DNA of 61,225 bases from an uncultured Eubacteriales bacterium (GTDB lineage Bacteria; Bacillota; Clostridia; Oscillospirales; Acutalibacteraceae). The translations under genes and the position numbers were made by a program. Positions within the stretch are counted from its first letter, which is position 1. Each line of letters starts with the position of its first letter. The notes under the pieces are model-generated. The model did not search any database. It was given only the letters and a program-made list of their open reading frames with translations, and was not told the origin of the DNA. Shown one piece after another: positions 45,401 through 53,990 of the stretch. The stretch is from NCBI GenBank assembly GCA_934464585.1, contig CAKSJY010000010.1:1-61225 (forward strand). Reading direction: 5' to 3'.

Positions 45401-47173
45401 ATGACAATCACCTCGGTATTAACACTTTTTGGTGGAGTGGGGATGTTCTTATACGGAATGAATCTTTTAGGGGCATCTCTTGAACAAATAGCCGGTGCAA
45501 GACTAGAAAAAACTTTAGAAAGGTTGACAACTACGAAGTTTCGTGGAGTAGTTTTGGGTACTGTTACAACAGGTATAATTCAAAGCTCTGCTGCTACGAC
45601 AATAATGCTTATCGGCTTTGTTAATGCAGGAATAATGAGATTGGCTCAAGCGGCTCCGGTAGTAATGGGAGCTAATATAGGTTCAACTGTTACGGGTCAA
45701 ATTTTGAGATTGGGTGATGTTTCTTCAGATAATATATTTCTTACACTTATAAAACCATCATCATTTGCACCATTGGTTATTGCAATCGGTGCAGCAATGC
45801 TATTAATGAGCAAGAAAAAGAGAACTAAGAATATTGCAAAAATATTAATAGGTTTTGGAATACTATTTATGGGTATGACTTTGATGGAGCAAACAGTTTC
45901 CCCATTAAAGGATAATGAATACTTCAGAAGCATGTTTTATAAATTTTCAAATCCATTTTTAGGAATATTGGTAGGAATAGTTGTTACAGCAATAATACAA
46001 AGCTGTTCAGCTTCTGTCGGAATATTGCAGGCTATTGCATCTACAGGAGCAATAACATTTTCTATGGCATTTCCTATCGTTTTAGGACAGAATATAGGTA
46101 AATGTTTCACGGTGTTACTTGGAGGAATAGGCACAAACAAAAAGGCTAAAAGAGTTGGCGTTATCTATTTCTTATTCAATATAATTGGTGTAGTTATAAT
46201 TATGTCATTGGTTTATGCTTTTCAGTACTTGATAGGTATACCATTTTGGAATCAAACAATGAATCGTGGTAATGTTGCAGACATTCAATCATTGTTTAAT
46301 ATAGCAACTACTTGTATATTGCTTCCATTTACTAATAGTCTTGTTAAACTTTCAGGATTACTTGTAAAAGAAAAAAGTAAAACCAAGGCAAATCATGAAT
46401 TGGATATACTAGACGATATCTTCTTAAAAACACCTAGTGTGGCTTTAGAGCAGAGCAAAAAAGTATTATTTAATATGGGAAAAGCTATTCAAGAAAATTA
46501 CGATATCGCGTCAAAGCTTTTAGATGATTATAATGAAAAAGAAGTTGAAAAGCTCAATGAGAATGAGCGTTTCCTTGATAAGGCTGAAACAGTACTTGGA
46601 GAATATTTGGTTAAAATTACAAGCTGCAGTCTAGATGAAGAAAATACAATAATGCTAAATGAATATATGCATAATATTGGGGATCTTGAGAGAATAGGAG
46701 ATTATTGTATTAATATAGCAAATGTTGCTGAATATAATGATGCTAATAAAATCTCGTTTTCAAAAGAAGCTATCAAGGAGCTTAAGTGTTTAGATGAAGC
46801 TGTGAGAGAAATTATAGATATTACTTTACAAGCAAGTGAAAATTCTGATGTTGATATTGCAAATAAAGTAGAACCGTTGGAAGAGGTAATAGATGCACTG
46901 AAGGCCTCACTTTTAGATAGGCATTTAGAACGTTTGAAGCATCTTAATTGTAATGTTGGTGCAGGTATATCTTATGTTGAGGTTCTTACCAATATGGAAA
47001 GAATATCTGATCATTGTTCAAACATTGCAATACAGGTTATAAAATTGGAGCATGCCACTTCGAAGTTTGATGCACATGAACATTTAAAAATGCTTCACAA
47101 TGGTGTTACTGATAGCTATACACAGATGTTTAATTCATATGAAAAGAAATATTATGATATATTAAATAGTTGA
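45401..47173 (+). CDS. Na/phosphate cotransporter with PhoU-like C-terminal domain (NptA/YjbB family)
   Basis: A 590-residue protein. The membrane part (about 1-325) has the two inverted Na/Pi repeats with QSS-type motifs: GIIQSSAATTIMLIGF (near 60) and AIIQSCSASVGILQAIAS (near 200). The C-terminal half (about 350-585) is helical and resembles PhoU, with paired E/D-rich segments such as YMHNIGDLERIGDYCINIAN and NMERISDHCSNIA, which bind metal in PhoU. It imports or exports phosphate with sodium. AGGAGG precedes the ATG; monocistronic. Confidence 0.92.
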   Translation: MTITSVLTLFGGVGMFLYGMNLLGASLEQIAGARLEKTLERLTTTKFRGVVLGTVTTGIIQSSAATTIMLIGFVNAGIMRLAQAAPVVMGANIGSTVTGQILRLGDVSSDNIFLTLIKPSSFAPLVIAIGAAMLLMSKKKRTKNIAKILIGFGILFMGMTLMEQTVSPLKDNEYFRSMFYKFSNPFLGILVGIVVTAIIQSCSASVGILQAIASTGAITFSMAFPIVLGQNIGKCFTVLLGGIGTNKKAKRVGVIYFLFNIIGVVIIMSLVYAFQYLIGIPFWNQTMNRGNVADIQSLFNIATTCILLPFTNSLVKLSGLLVKEKSKTKANHELDILDDIFLKTPSVALEQSKKVLFNMGKAIQENYDIASKLLDDYNEKEVEKLNENERFLDKAETVLGEYLVKITSCSLDEENTIMLNEYMHNIGDLERIGDYCINIANVAEYNDANKISFSKEAIKELKCLDEAVREIIDITLQASENSDVDIANKVEPLEEVIDALKASLLDRHLERLKHLNCNVGAGISYVEVLTNMERISDHCSNIAIQVIKLEHATSKFDAHEHLKMLHNGVTDSYTQMFNSYEKKYYDILNS

Positions 47174-47177
47174 TTTT

Positions 47178-47216
47178 AATAATCCTCTCGAATGATTTTC
47201 CGAGAGGATTATTTAT
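47178..47216 (+). terminator. Intrinsic terminator after the Na/Pi cotransporter gene
   Basis: AATAATCCTCTCG and CGAGAGGATTATT form a perfect 13-bp stem, followed by TTATG. Confidence 0.8.
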
Positions 47217-47365
47217 GTATGTATAAGAATTTATAATTCAAATGTAGAAAAGACTTTATTTTTTTGAAAAAATAGCGTATTATAAATTACATATGTGTCA
47301 AAATTTAAGAATATAATTAAGATGAATTTACTTTAAGGATAATAAAACGAATTGGATGTGTTTCG

Positions 47366-49123
47366 ATGAATGAAAGGTCAGACTCCAGATCAAAACAATC
47401 GTTTTTACATGGAGCATTAATATTAACCATCAGCATGGCTGTTGTAAAGATAGTCGGTGCACTATTTAAAATACCACTTGCAAATATTCTAAGTGGTGAG
47501 GGTAACGGATATTTTTCAAGCGCATACGAATTATACAATCCTCTTGCAGCTTTGGCTACTGCAGGATTCCCAATAGCTATTTCAAGAATGGTTTCCGAAA
47601 ATGTGGCTAAAGGACGTTTTAGAGACGTAAGAAAAATACATAGGGTATCGGTGCCAATATTTTTTATAACAGGATCTATTGGCGTTATTGCTATGATTTC
47701 AAGTACTTTTTTGTATTCAAAGGCAATAAGTGCACCTGAAGTAAAATATGCAACTTTCGCATTAGCCCCAACTATATTGTTTGTATGCTTAATGTCGATA
47801 TATCGTGGATATTATGAAGGCCTTAGAAATATGACCCCAACCGCTATTTCAGAAATAATAGAGGCACTTTGTAAATTATTTTTGGGCTTGAGTATTGCGT
47901 ATGGAGTAATACATTATGGTATGAATGAATATCATCTCAACGGCACTGTATTTGGAAAGCCATATGCAAATGATGAACTTGCAAGAAGTGCGACCCTACC
48001 TTTTGCAGCAGCCGGAGCAATATTGGGAATATCTATCGGTGCGTTAGTAGGTTTTTTGTACCTTTTAATTCGTTTTAAGATAAAAGGGGACGGAATTACA
48101 AGGGAAGAATTGCGAAATTCACCTGTTTCTAAAAGCACTACGGAAACAATAAAGTCTCTTGTGAGAATTGCAATACCTGTGGGACTTGGTGCTATTATAA
48201 TGAATTTTGCCGGATTTATTGATACAACTCTTATACAAAGAAGGATTAATGATATAATGCTTACAAATCCTTTAGAACTTTTAAATTGTTATTCAGGACT
48301 TATAAGGGATGACATTGTTGAAAGAGGAAACACACATGTATTTCTATATGGGTGCTATTCTTATGCCTTAAATATAACTATGCTAATATCCGGAATTACT
48401 CAAGTTTTTTCTATAAGTGCACTTCCGGCTGTAACTACTGCATGGGCAGAGGGTAATAGCAAAAAATTAAAATCTAATATGGAAGTAGTTTTAAGATTAA
48501 CAACATTAGTAACTATTCCATCGGGGCTAGGTCTTGTTGCACTTTCCAGTCCGATAATGGGGCTATTATATGGTAATAAAGGGACTCAAAGTGAAGTACA
48601 GATAGCCTCCGGAGTTTTAGTTATGCTTGCTGTTGGAACAATATTTGCTTCGACAAGTACCCCGATTTGTAGTATGCTTCAGGCTATTGGTAGAGTAGAT
48701 TTACCAGTAAAGCTTTTAACAATAGGTATGATAATAAAGATTGCTCTTAATTATATATTGGTTGGTATACCTCAAATAAATATACAGGGAGCGGGTGTTG
48801 GAACTTTAGCTTGTTATCTCTTTGTTACTGTAGTTGCACTTTATTATTTGTGTAAAGAGACTAGAATGATCCCAAACTTTGTTTCGGTGTTTATAAAGCC
48901 ACTTTTGGCGGGGATAACTTGTGCTGTTACAGCTTATGTTTCATATGGATTGTTATCGCATTTTGTAAACTTAAAATTTGCTACAATAATTGCTGTGCTT
49001 ATTTCAGTTATTGTATATGTTATATCTCTGTTTTTGTTTAAAGCTATTAGAGAAAGTGATATTAGGACATTACCTAAAGGCGATAAAATTATAAGAGTTT
49101 TAAAAAAACAAAAATTACTTTAA
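47366..49123 (+). CDS. spoVB: SpoVB/MurJ-like polysaccharide or lipid II flippase (MOP superfamily)
   Basis: A 585-residue membrane protein with about fourteen hydrophobic helices. The N-terminus SFLHGALILTISMAVVKIVGALFKIPLANILSGEGNGYFSSAYELYNP and the GFPIAISRMVSE stretch are typical of the SpoVB/YtgP/MurJ branch. SpoVB acts in cortex formation in Bacillus; some relatives flip lipid II. Which one this is cannot be decided. It follows a terminator and stands 64 bp before coaX. Confidence 0.88.
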   Translation: MNERSDSRSKQSFLHGALILTISMAVVKIVGALFKIPLANILSGEGNGYFSSAYELYNPLAALATAGFPIAISRMVSENVAKGRFRDVRKIHRVSVPIFFITGSIGVIAMISSTFLYSKAISAPEVKYATFALAPTILFVCLMSIYRGYYEGLRNMTPTAISEIIEALCKLFLGLSIAYGVIHYGMNEYHLNGTVFGKPYANDELARSATLPFAAAGAILGISIGALVGFLYLLIRFKIKGDGITREELRNSPVSKSTTETIKSLVRIAIPVGLGAIIMNFAGFIDTTLIQRRINDIMLTNPLELLNCYSGLIRDDIVERGNTHVFLYGCYSYALNITMLISGITQVFSISALPAVTTAWAEGNSKKLKSNMEVVLRLTTLVTIPSGLGLVALSSPIMGLLYGNKGTQSEVQIASGVLVMLAVGTIFASTSTPICSMLQAIGRVDLPVKLLTIGMIIKIALNYILVGIPQINIQGAGVGTLACYLFVTVVALYYLCKETRMIPNFVSVFIKPLLAGITCAVTAYVSYGLLSHFVNLKFATIIAVLISVIVYVISLFLFKAIRESDIRTLPKGDKIIRVLKKQKLL

Positions 49124-49187
49124 AATATAAGTAGCATAAATTTTTATTAAAAAACTATATAACCTTAATAGAAGGGTAGGGATAGAA

Positions 49188-49964
49188 GTGATATTAGCAT
49201 TAGATATTGGAAATTCCAATATAGTAGTTTCATGTATGGATGATAATAAAACATATTTTATGAGTCGTCTCGATACAAATGTGACTAAAACCGAAGACGA
49301 ATATGCAATGAATATACAAAATATTTTGCAAATAAATAAAATTGATAGATCACTTATAGAAGGGGCAATAATATCTTCGGTTGTACCTCCTTTAATAAGT
49401 ACACACAAAAATGCAATCAATAAACTATTAGGATTTTTTCCGATAGTAATAAATGCCTCACAAGATATAGGGCTGTCTGTAAAAATTGACGAACCATCTC
49501 AACTTGGAAGTGACCTAATTTGTGGGGCTGTTGCAGGGATAGAAAATTACAAACTTCCGTTGATAATATTCGATATAGGCACAGCTACAACGGTTTCTGT
49601 TATAGATAAAAATAAGAATTTTATTGGTGGCTTAATTTATCCTGGACCTAAAATTTCTCTTGAAACATTATCAAATAAAACAGCACAACTTCCCCATATT
49701 AATCCCGACTCTCCGCAAAATGTTATTGCTAAGAATACTGTGGATAGTATGGTAAGCGGTGTAATATTTGGTAATGCGTCTATGATAGATGGAATAATTA
49801 GCAGAATAGAAAAGGAATTAGGTCAGGAAGTTAATGTCGTTGCAACAGGTGGATTAAGCCAATCAATAATTCCGTATTGTGAAAGAAATATACATCGTGA
49901 TGATGATTTAATTTTTAAAGGTATATTTTCTATATATAAAAAACTAAAAAATAAGTCTAACTAA
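49188..49964 (+). CDS. coaX: Type III pantothenate kinase
   Basis: A 258-residue ASKHA-fold kinase for the first step of coenzyme A synthesis. Visible: ILALDIGNSNIVV at the start, SSVVPPL near 65, LGSDLICGAVAG near 105, and FDIGTATTVSVIDKNKNFIGGLIYPG near 125. Start GTG 49188 follows AGGGATAG. Its stop overlaps that of the convergent sigma-like gene by 4 bp. Confidence 0.95.
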   Translation: MILALDIGNSNIVVSCMDDNKTYFMSRLDTNVTKTEDEYAMNIQNILQINKIDRSLIEGAIISSVVPPLISTHKNAINKLLGFFPIVINASQDIGLSVKIDEPSQLGSDLICGAVAGIENYKLPLIIFDIGTATTVSVIDKNKNFIGGLIYPGPKISLETLSNKTAQLPHINPDSPQNVIAKNTVDSMVSGVIFGNASMIDGIISRIEKELGQEVNVVATGGLSQSIIPYCERNIHRDDDLIFKGIFSIYKKLKNKSN

Positions 49965-50272
49965 GATGATAACTTTGAGAAATAGTATCCTATAACTGTT
50001 TTTAACCTATTTTTCCCTTTTTTTATATGTCTTGATACAGTAGATGGATATATTCCTAGCTGGCGTGATATTTCAGTTACACCCATATTTTTTCCGTAAT
50101 ACATAACTATACACTGCCTTTGCCGCTCTGTTAATTCTCCATCGATAGCTTTTACTAAGACTTTCAACATCTTTTGATGTTCATTATCATTATTAAAGCA
50201 TTCTTTTTTGTGACTTGAAATAGATGCTATTGAATCTATAAAATCATCTAAAAACAAAGGTCGATTACTCAT
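49961..50272 (-). CDS. Small sigma-70 region-4-like DNA-binding protein
   Basis: A 103-residue protein. Residues 45-95 (GELTERQRQCIVMYYGKNMGVTEISRQLGIYPSTVSRHIKKGKNRLKTVI) form a sigma-70 region 4.2-like helix-turn-helix; region 2 is absent, so it cannot serve as a full sigma factor alone. Similar small proteins (Xpf, Tn916 Orf7 types) activate phage or conjugative element genes. It overlaps its upstream 70-residue partner by 8 bp, so the two are translationally coupled. Control is probably by the operator at 50494-50506. Confidence 0.75.
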   Translation of the reverse strand: MSNRPLFLDDFIDSIASISSHKKECFNNDNEHQKMLKVLVKAIDGELTERQRQCIVMYYGKNMGVTEISRQLGIYPSTVSRHIKKGKNRLKTVIGYYFSKLSS

Positions 50273-50477
50273 TGATATTTCTCCTATTATAATATTTTAA
50301 ATAATTCCCGGTGTGTTTTAACTCAAGATACATTGGATAAATTAGAGCTATTCTGCGGTTGATGTCTTTTTTTTCAGAAGCACGTTTACCCTTTAGCTCT
50401 TTTTTTAATTGCTGAAAATGGTTTTTAATTTTATTAGCTTGCAAAAAATATTCTTCAGACCAAACTTGATAGTTCAT
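50265..50477 (-). CDS. Small basic protein of unknown function (70 residues)
   Basis: Not recognised. A 70-residue, Lys/Tyr-rich, helical protein (QVWSEEYFLQANKIKNHFQQ then a basic stretch KKELKGKRASEKKDINRRIA). GGAGAG precedes the ATG at 50477. It is coupled to the sigma-like gene by an 8-bp overlap. The operon is divergent from the XRE repressor. Confidence 0.65.
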   Translation of the reverse strand: MNYQVWSEEYFLQANKIKNHFQQLKKELKGKRASEKKDINRRIALIYPMYLELKHTGNYLKYYNRRNINE

Positions 50478-50493
50478 AAGCTCTCCTTCTTAC

Positions 50494-50506
50494 ACACGTT
50501 TCGTGT
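50494..50506. promoter_or_regulatory. Operator copy 1 (ACAC-N5-GTGT) in the leader of the small sigma-like operon
   Basis: ACACGTTTCGTGT is a perfect 5-bp-arm palindrome 17 bp upstream of the ATG at 50477. It shares ACACGT and GTGT with the copy at 50660-50672. Confidence 0.55.
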
Positions 50507-50544
50507 AGTAACATATAATATTTATCTAGGAACTTTTTAAAAGA

Positions 50545-50573
50545 ATAGTATCACGATCAATTAATATAGTCAA
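50545..50573 (-). promoter_or_regulatory. Putative promoter of the small sigma-like operon
   Basis: On the minus strand TTGACT (50568-50573), 17 bp, TACTAT (50545-50550). Confidence 0.45.
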
Positions 50574-50653
50574 CAGAATATATGACAGATTTAGATAAAA
50601 AACTTTCTAATGTGACATTTTCAGGACTTTGTAGAGTGTAATAAAAAAAATAC

Positions 50654-50682
50654 TTGCATACACGTAATGTGTGTGATATAAT
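50654..50682 (+). promoter_or_regulatory. Promoter of the XRE gene with operator copy 2 in its spacer
   Basis: TTGCAT (50654-50659), 17 bp, perfect TATAAT (50677-50682). The palindrome ACACGTAATGTGT (50660-50672) fills the spacer, the ideal place for repression by the protein encoded just downstream. Confidence 0.7.
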
Positions 50683-50786
50683 GTAGAGCAAACAGGCATA
50701 TTAGCAAAGTGTGTCCTTGTTTTCCGTGCGGAATGAGGGCATATATTAAGCGATTGATAATTCGCATGGAGAAGATGGGTGTTAAT

Positions 50787-51191
50787 ATGTGCAAAAGTCT
50801 ATTTGGAAAAAAATTAAAAGAAGTAAGAATAAGCCATGGATTAACTCAAGCTCAATTGGCGGATGAGCTTGGAGTTTCGGCATCTACTGTAGGAATGTAT
50901 GAACAAGGGAGAAGAGAGCCTGATAACAAGATGTTGTCCAAAATTTGTACTATTTTAAATATAAGCACCGACTATTTGTTGGGACATGACGATTATATAA
51001 ACAGTTATAATCGAGAAGTGGATGACATTATAAATGAATTTATTAGTACAATTGAAAAAAGGCCTAATTTAATGTTTGATGGAAAGCCAATTATAGAAGA
51101 AGACAGAGATAAAATTGTGGCTGCGATAAGAATAGCAGCGTCTGTTGCTATTTCATGTAAAAAAGACAAAAAGAAAAATAATGAGAAATAA
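50787..51191 (+). CDS. XRE-family transcriptional repressor
   Basis: A 134-residue protein with an N-terminal helix-turn-helix: FGKKLKEVRISHGLTQAQLADELGVSASTVGMYEQGRREPDNKMLSKICTIL (residues 5-56), followed by NISTDYLLGHDDYI, typical of XRE/ImmR repressors, and a C-terminal part ending in a Lys-rich tail. The start is uncertain: ATG 50787 fits the family, while the frame is open back to 50709 with another ATG at 50766. Its stop overlaps the frame of the following ImmA-like gene. The palindrome in its own promoter suggests autoregulation. Confidence 0.9.
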   Translation: MCKSLFGKKLKEVRISHGLTQAQLADELGVSASTVGMYEQGRREPDNKMLSKICTILNISTDYLLGHDDYINSYNREVDDIINEFISTIEKRPNLMFDGKPIIEEDRDKIVAAIRIAASVAISCKKDKKKNNEK

Positions 51192-51202
51192 TGGTGCTAT
51201 AT

Positions 51203-51577
51203 ATGAGTAAAACAAATGCATTTGCATATGAGTTGATTCAGAAATATCATACAAAAGACCCCTTTTATATTTGTAAAAAAAATAATATTAATGTTGTGAA
51301 AGTTGATCTACCTGAAATTATTAATTCGTTTTCATTAAGAATTTTTGAAAAAGACGTGATATTAATTAATAACAAATTATCTGAGTGTAATTCACTTCTT
51401 GCTTGTTCAAAAGAAATGGCTTATATATTAATAAATGGAAATAAAAAACGTGCAATATTAATTAATTATAATAACGATAATTCTGAAACTTATTATGATG
51501 ATTTTGCTAAATGTTTTGTGCAGAGCTCAGAACCATTAGATATAAGGTTGGATCAAAAAATTACACATGTATTATGA
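51203..51577 (+). CDS. ImmA/IrrE-like protein lacking the HExxH metalloprotease motif
   Basis: A 124-residue protein with the layout of ImmA proteases, which cleave the partner XRE repressor in elements such as ICEBs1: YELIQKYHTKDPFYICKKNNINVVKVDLPEI, then SLRIFEKDVILINNKLSECNSLLACSKEMAYILINGNKKRAI. In active members the second stretch reads a beta-strand, INxxL, then the HExGH helix. Here the helix is ACSKEMAYILI: the two His are lost and only the Glu remains. It is probably a non-catalytic partner, if functional at all. It follows the repressor gene closely and shares its terminator. The assignment is by layout only. Confidence 0.6.
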   Translation: MSKTNAFAYELIQKYHTKDPFYICKKNNINVVKVDLPEIINSFSLRIFEKDVILINNKLSECNSLLACSKEMAYILINGNKKRAILINYNNDNSETYYDDFAKCFVQSSEPLDIRLDQKITHVL

Positions 51578-51616
51578 ATATTTATGCACTATTACAAGTG
51601 GTAAATTTTACATTAA

Positions 51617-51656
51617 ATGCCTCTAATACTTTGTCTGTATTAGAGGCATCTCTTTT
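51617..51656 (+). terminator. Intrinsic terminator of the XRE/ImmA-like operon
   Basis: ATGCCTCTAATAC and GTATTAGAGGCAT form a perfect 13-bp stem with a 7-nt loop, then CTCTTTTG. Confidence 0.9.
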
Positions 51657-51790
51657 GATAAATATAATCTTAAAGAAAAGTACAAATTAAGAAAATGATT
51701 ATGACACCTTTTTGAAATCTTTCTAAAGTTTGAACTTTATACATGTATATGCTAAAATTAAATTGTAATTTTAAATTGAGGGGCGATTTT

Positions 51791-52279
51791 TTGGCTAGAA
51801 GAGATAAACATAATTATTATTTAGATATAGCAGAGATAGTTTTAGAAAGAGGTACTTGTCTTAGGAGAAATTATGGGGCAATATTAGTCAATAATGATCA
51901 GATTATATCTTCAGGTTATAGCGGAGCACCAAGGGGTAGAAAGAATTGTATAGATTTAGGAAAATGTATTCGAGAATCTTTAGGTGTACCACGTGGAGAA
52001 AGATATGAACTCTGCCGTTCAGTACATGCAGAGGCAAATGCTGTTATACATGCCGCTAGAAGAGAAATGATAGGGGCATCTTTATATTTAGTGGGTAAGG
52101 ATGTACCAACTGACGAATATGTTAATAATGCGTCTTCATGTTCTATGTGTAAAAGACTTATAATAAATGCTGGCATAAAAGAAGTAATTATAAGAAAGTC
52201 GAAAAAGGATTATTCTATTATTAATGTTGAAGATTGGGTTATAAATGATGAATCAGTAGAGGGTAAATTTGGATACTAA
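51791..52279 (+). CDS. comEB: dCMP deaminase (ComEB family)
   Basis: A 162-residue zinc deaminase that makes dUMP from dCMP. Zinc and catalytic residues are visible: HAEANAVIHAA (His and proton-shuttling Glu, near 79) and SSCSMCKRLI (two Cys, near 115). ISSGYSGAPRGRKNC is a family substrate loop. The start is TTG 51791 with GAGGGGC upstream, giving the normal N-terminus ARRDKHNYYLDIA; the longer frame from 51743 is rejected. The stop overlaps that of convergent sigK by 4 bp. Confidence 0.94.
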   Translation: MARRDKHNYYLDIAEIVLERGTCLRRNYGAILVNNDQIISSGYSGAPRGRKNCIDLGKCIRESLGVPRGERYELCRSVHAEANAVIHAARREMIGASLYLVGKDVPTDEYVNNASSCSMCKRLIINAGIKEVIIRKSKKDYSIINVEDWVINDESVEGKFGY

Positions 52280-52974
52280 ATTTCCCCGGAAAGTTCAAAT
52301 TTTTTCTTTAGTGCATTTAGTGCTTTCTTTTCTATTCTAGATACGTATGATCGAGAGATATTTAGCTTTTTTGCAACTTCACGTTGAGTTAAAGGAGCCA
52401 TTCCATTAAGTCCATATCTAAATATAATTATTTTTTGTTCTCGTTCAGATAAAATTTCCGGGATGTACTTTTGTAATTTTTCAGATTTAAATTTTATATC
52501 CAATTCATCGATTATAGAATCTTCTACAGATATCGTGTCCATTAGTGTAAGTGCATTTCCGTCTTTGTCACTTTCTATTGGTTCGTTCATTGAGACATCC
52601 TGCAGAGTCTTTTTGCCATTTCTAAAAAACATTAACACTTCATTTTCAATGCAGCGTGCGGCATAGCTTGATAAACGTGTACCTTTGTCAGGTTTAAATG
52701 TACTTATAGCTTTGATAAGTCCTATTGTGCCTATTGAAACTAGGTCATCTTGGTCATTAGTTCCAGAGTAATATTTTTTTATGATATGAGCAACAAGTCT
52801 TAAATTATGCTCAATAAGTTTGCTTTTAGCTTCAGTATCGCCAAGTTGCAAACGCTCTAGGTATTCACGTTCTTTTTGGGCTGATAGTGGTTTTGGGAAT
52901 GTTCCTGATCCACTAATATGAAGGACAAGAAAGATTAAATTATTTATTATAGAATCCCAAAGATGTAAAAACAT
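52276..52974 (-). CDS. sigK: RNA polymerase sigma-K precursor, uninterrupted
   Basis: A 232-residue late mother-cell sigma factor. It opens with a hydrophobic pro-sequence (MFLHLWDSIINNLIFLVLHIS), then SGTFPKPLSAQKEREYLERLQLGD, IEHNLRLVAHIIKKYY, DDLVSIGTIGLIKAISTFKPDKGTRLSSYAARCIENEVLMFFR and region 4 ending NISRSYVSRIEKKALNALKK, all close to Bacillus sigma-K. The gene is continuous, with no skin-type insertion between regions 2 and 4. The start is ATG 52974 after GGAGTG. Pro-sigma-K would need SpoIVFB (not in this window). Confidence 0.95.
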   Translation of the reverse strand: MFLHLWDSIINNLIFLVLHISGSGTFPKPLSAQKEREYLERLQLGDTEAKSKLIEHNLRLVAHIIKKYYSGTNDQDDLVSIGTIGLIKAISTFKPDKGTRLSSYAARCIENEVLMFFRNGKKTLQDVSMNEPIESDKDGNALTLMDTISVEDSIIDELDIKFKSEKLQKYIPEILSEREQKIIIFRYGLNGMAPLTQREVAKKLNISRSYVSRIEKKALNALKKKFELSGEI

Positions 52975-53029
52975 TTTTATCACTCCATACAAATTATTTA
53001 GTAAATAATAAATTAAGGGAGAAAATAAT

Positions 53030-53584
53030 ATGGAAATAATTCAAGACATTGATTTTAACATTTTATTTTATATTCAATTTCTTCATAATCCTTTTTTAGA
53101 TAAAATCATGGCCTTTATTACTAATATTGGCAATTTGGGTGCTATATGGTTTGCAATTGCAATTGTTTTGATTGCAATAAAAAAATATAGAAAATATGGT
53201 TTTTTAATGCTTGTAGCTATATTAATTACGTGTGTTATTGGCAGCTGTTTTCTGAAACCTTTAACTGCAAGACCCAGACCATTTACTTTTTATCCTGAAG
53301 TTGAAATATTGGTTTCGAAACCAAAAAGTTTTTCTTTCCCTTCGGGACATACTTTTATAGCATTTGCATCAGCAGTTGTATTAACTTATATGAACTATAA
53401 AGTAGGCATAGCGGCTTTTGTGCTTGCTATAGCTATAGCTTTTTCAAGACTCTACTTTTTCGTTCATTTTCCATCGGACGTTTTGGCCGGTGCATTATTA
53501 GGTACTATAGTGGCCTTAATTGTAGTTTACTTTTATTCGTTAATACAAAAAATGTGTAAACCAAAAAGAAGGAGAGCTAAATAA
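53030..53584 (+). CDS. PAP2-family membrane phosphatase (undecaprenyl-diphosphatase/phosphatidate type)
   Basis: A 184-residue integral membrane protein with about five helices. All three phosphatase motifs are present: KPLTARPRPF (K-x6-RP), PSGHT, and SRLYFFVHFPSDV (SR-x5-H-x3-D). Members recycle undecaprenyl pyrophosphate or remove lipid phosphate; substrate not settled. A GGGAGAAAAT site precedes the ATG. It is divergent from sigK, 55 bp away. Confidence 0.9.
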   Translation: MEIIQDIDFNILFYIQFLHNPFLDKIMAFITNIGNLGAIWFAIAIVLIAIKKYRKYGFLMLVAILITCVIGSCFLKPLTARPRPFTFYPEVEILVSKPKSFSFPSGHTFIAFASAVVLTYMNYKVGIAAFVLAIAIAFSRLYFFVHFPSDVLAGALLGTIVALIVVYFYSLIQKMCKPKRRRAK

Positions 53585-53596
53585 ATTTATAGATAT

Positions 53597-53890
53597 TTAT
53601 TTGAAAAAGTTTTTGAATACATTTCCGCGTTTTTTGCATCTTGCTTTGCAACAAGCGCTGTGACATACTAAAATGGTGTCTTCACCAACTACTTCAATTT
53701 CATTCCAACCAATTACTATATCATCATTTCGTCCAAAAAGGCCAAAGCACTTTGGTCTACCATATATTATAATGGCAACTAATTTAGCACATTTCATATC
53801 GACTTCAATATCGTTTACACAGCCTATTTTAGTTCCGGTTTTGATATCGATTACTTCTTTGTGTCGCATTTCGACTATTCTGCATCCCAA
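53597..53890 (-). CDS. YlmC/YmxH family PRC-barrel protein (sporulation-associated)
   Basis: A 97-residue PRC-barrel-like protein: RHKEVIDIKTGTKIGCVNDIEVDMKCAKLVAIIIYGR then GLFGRNDDIVIGWNEIEVVGEDTILV. This is the YlmC/YmxH family, in clostridia and bacilli tied to sporulation, function unknown. The C-terminus is unusual in having a Cys/Lys cluster, CHSACCKARCKKR. AAAGGAG precedes the ATG. Confidence 0.85.
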   Translation of the reverse strand: MGCRIVEMRHKEVIDIKTGTKIGCVNDIEVDMKCAKLVAIIIYGRPKCFGLFGRNDDIVIGWNEIEVVGEDTILVCHSACCKARCKKRGNVFKNFFK

Positions 53891-53990
53891 TAATAAACAT
53901 CTCCTTTGGATTTATATGTTATATACTTATGCTTGGAATTTGAATTTAATTATTAATTAGACAATATTTTATGTTTGAAGGATGGAAGTA

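Noticed and set aside
49961..51577. Calling an integrative element or prophage
   Set aside because: Only the regulatory core is present; no integrase, attachment repeat, relaxase or structural gene is seen around it.
52276..52974. Skin-like element in sigK
   Set aside because: The reading frame is continuous through regions 2 to 4 with no insertion or recombinase gene.
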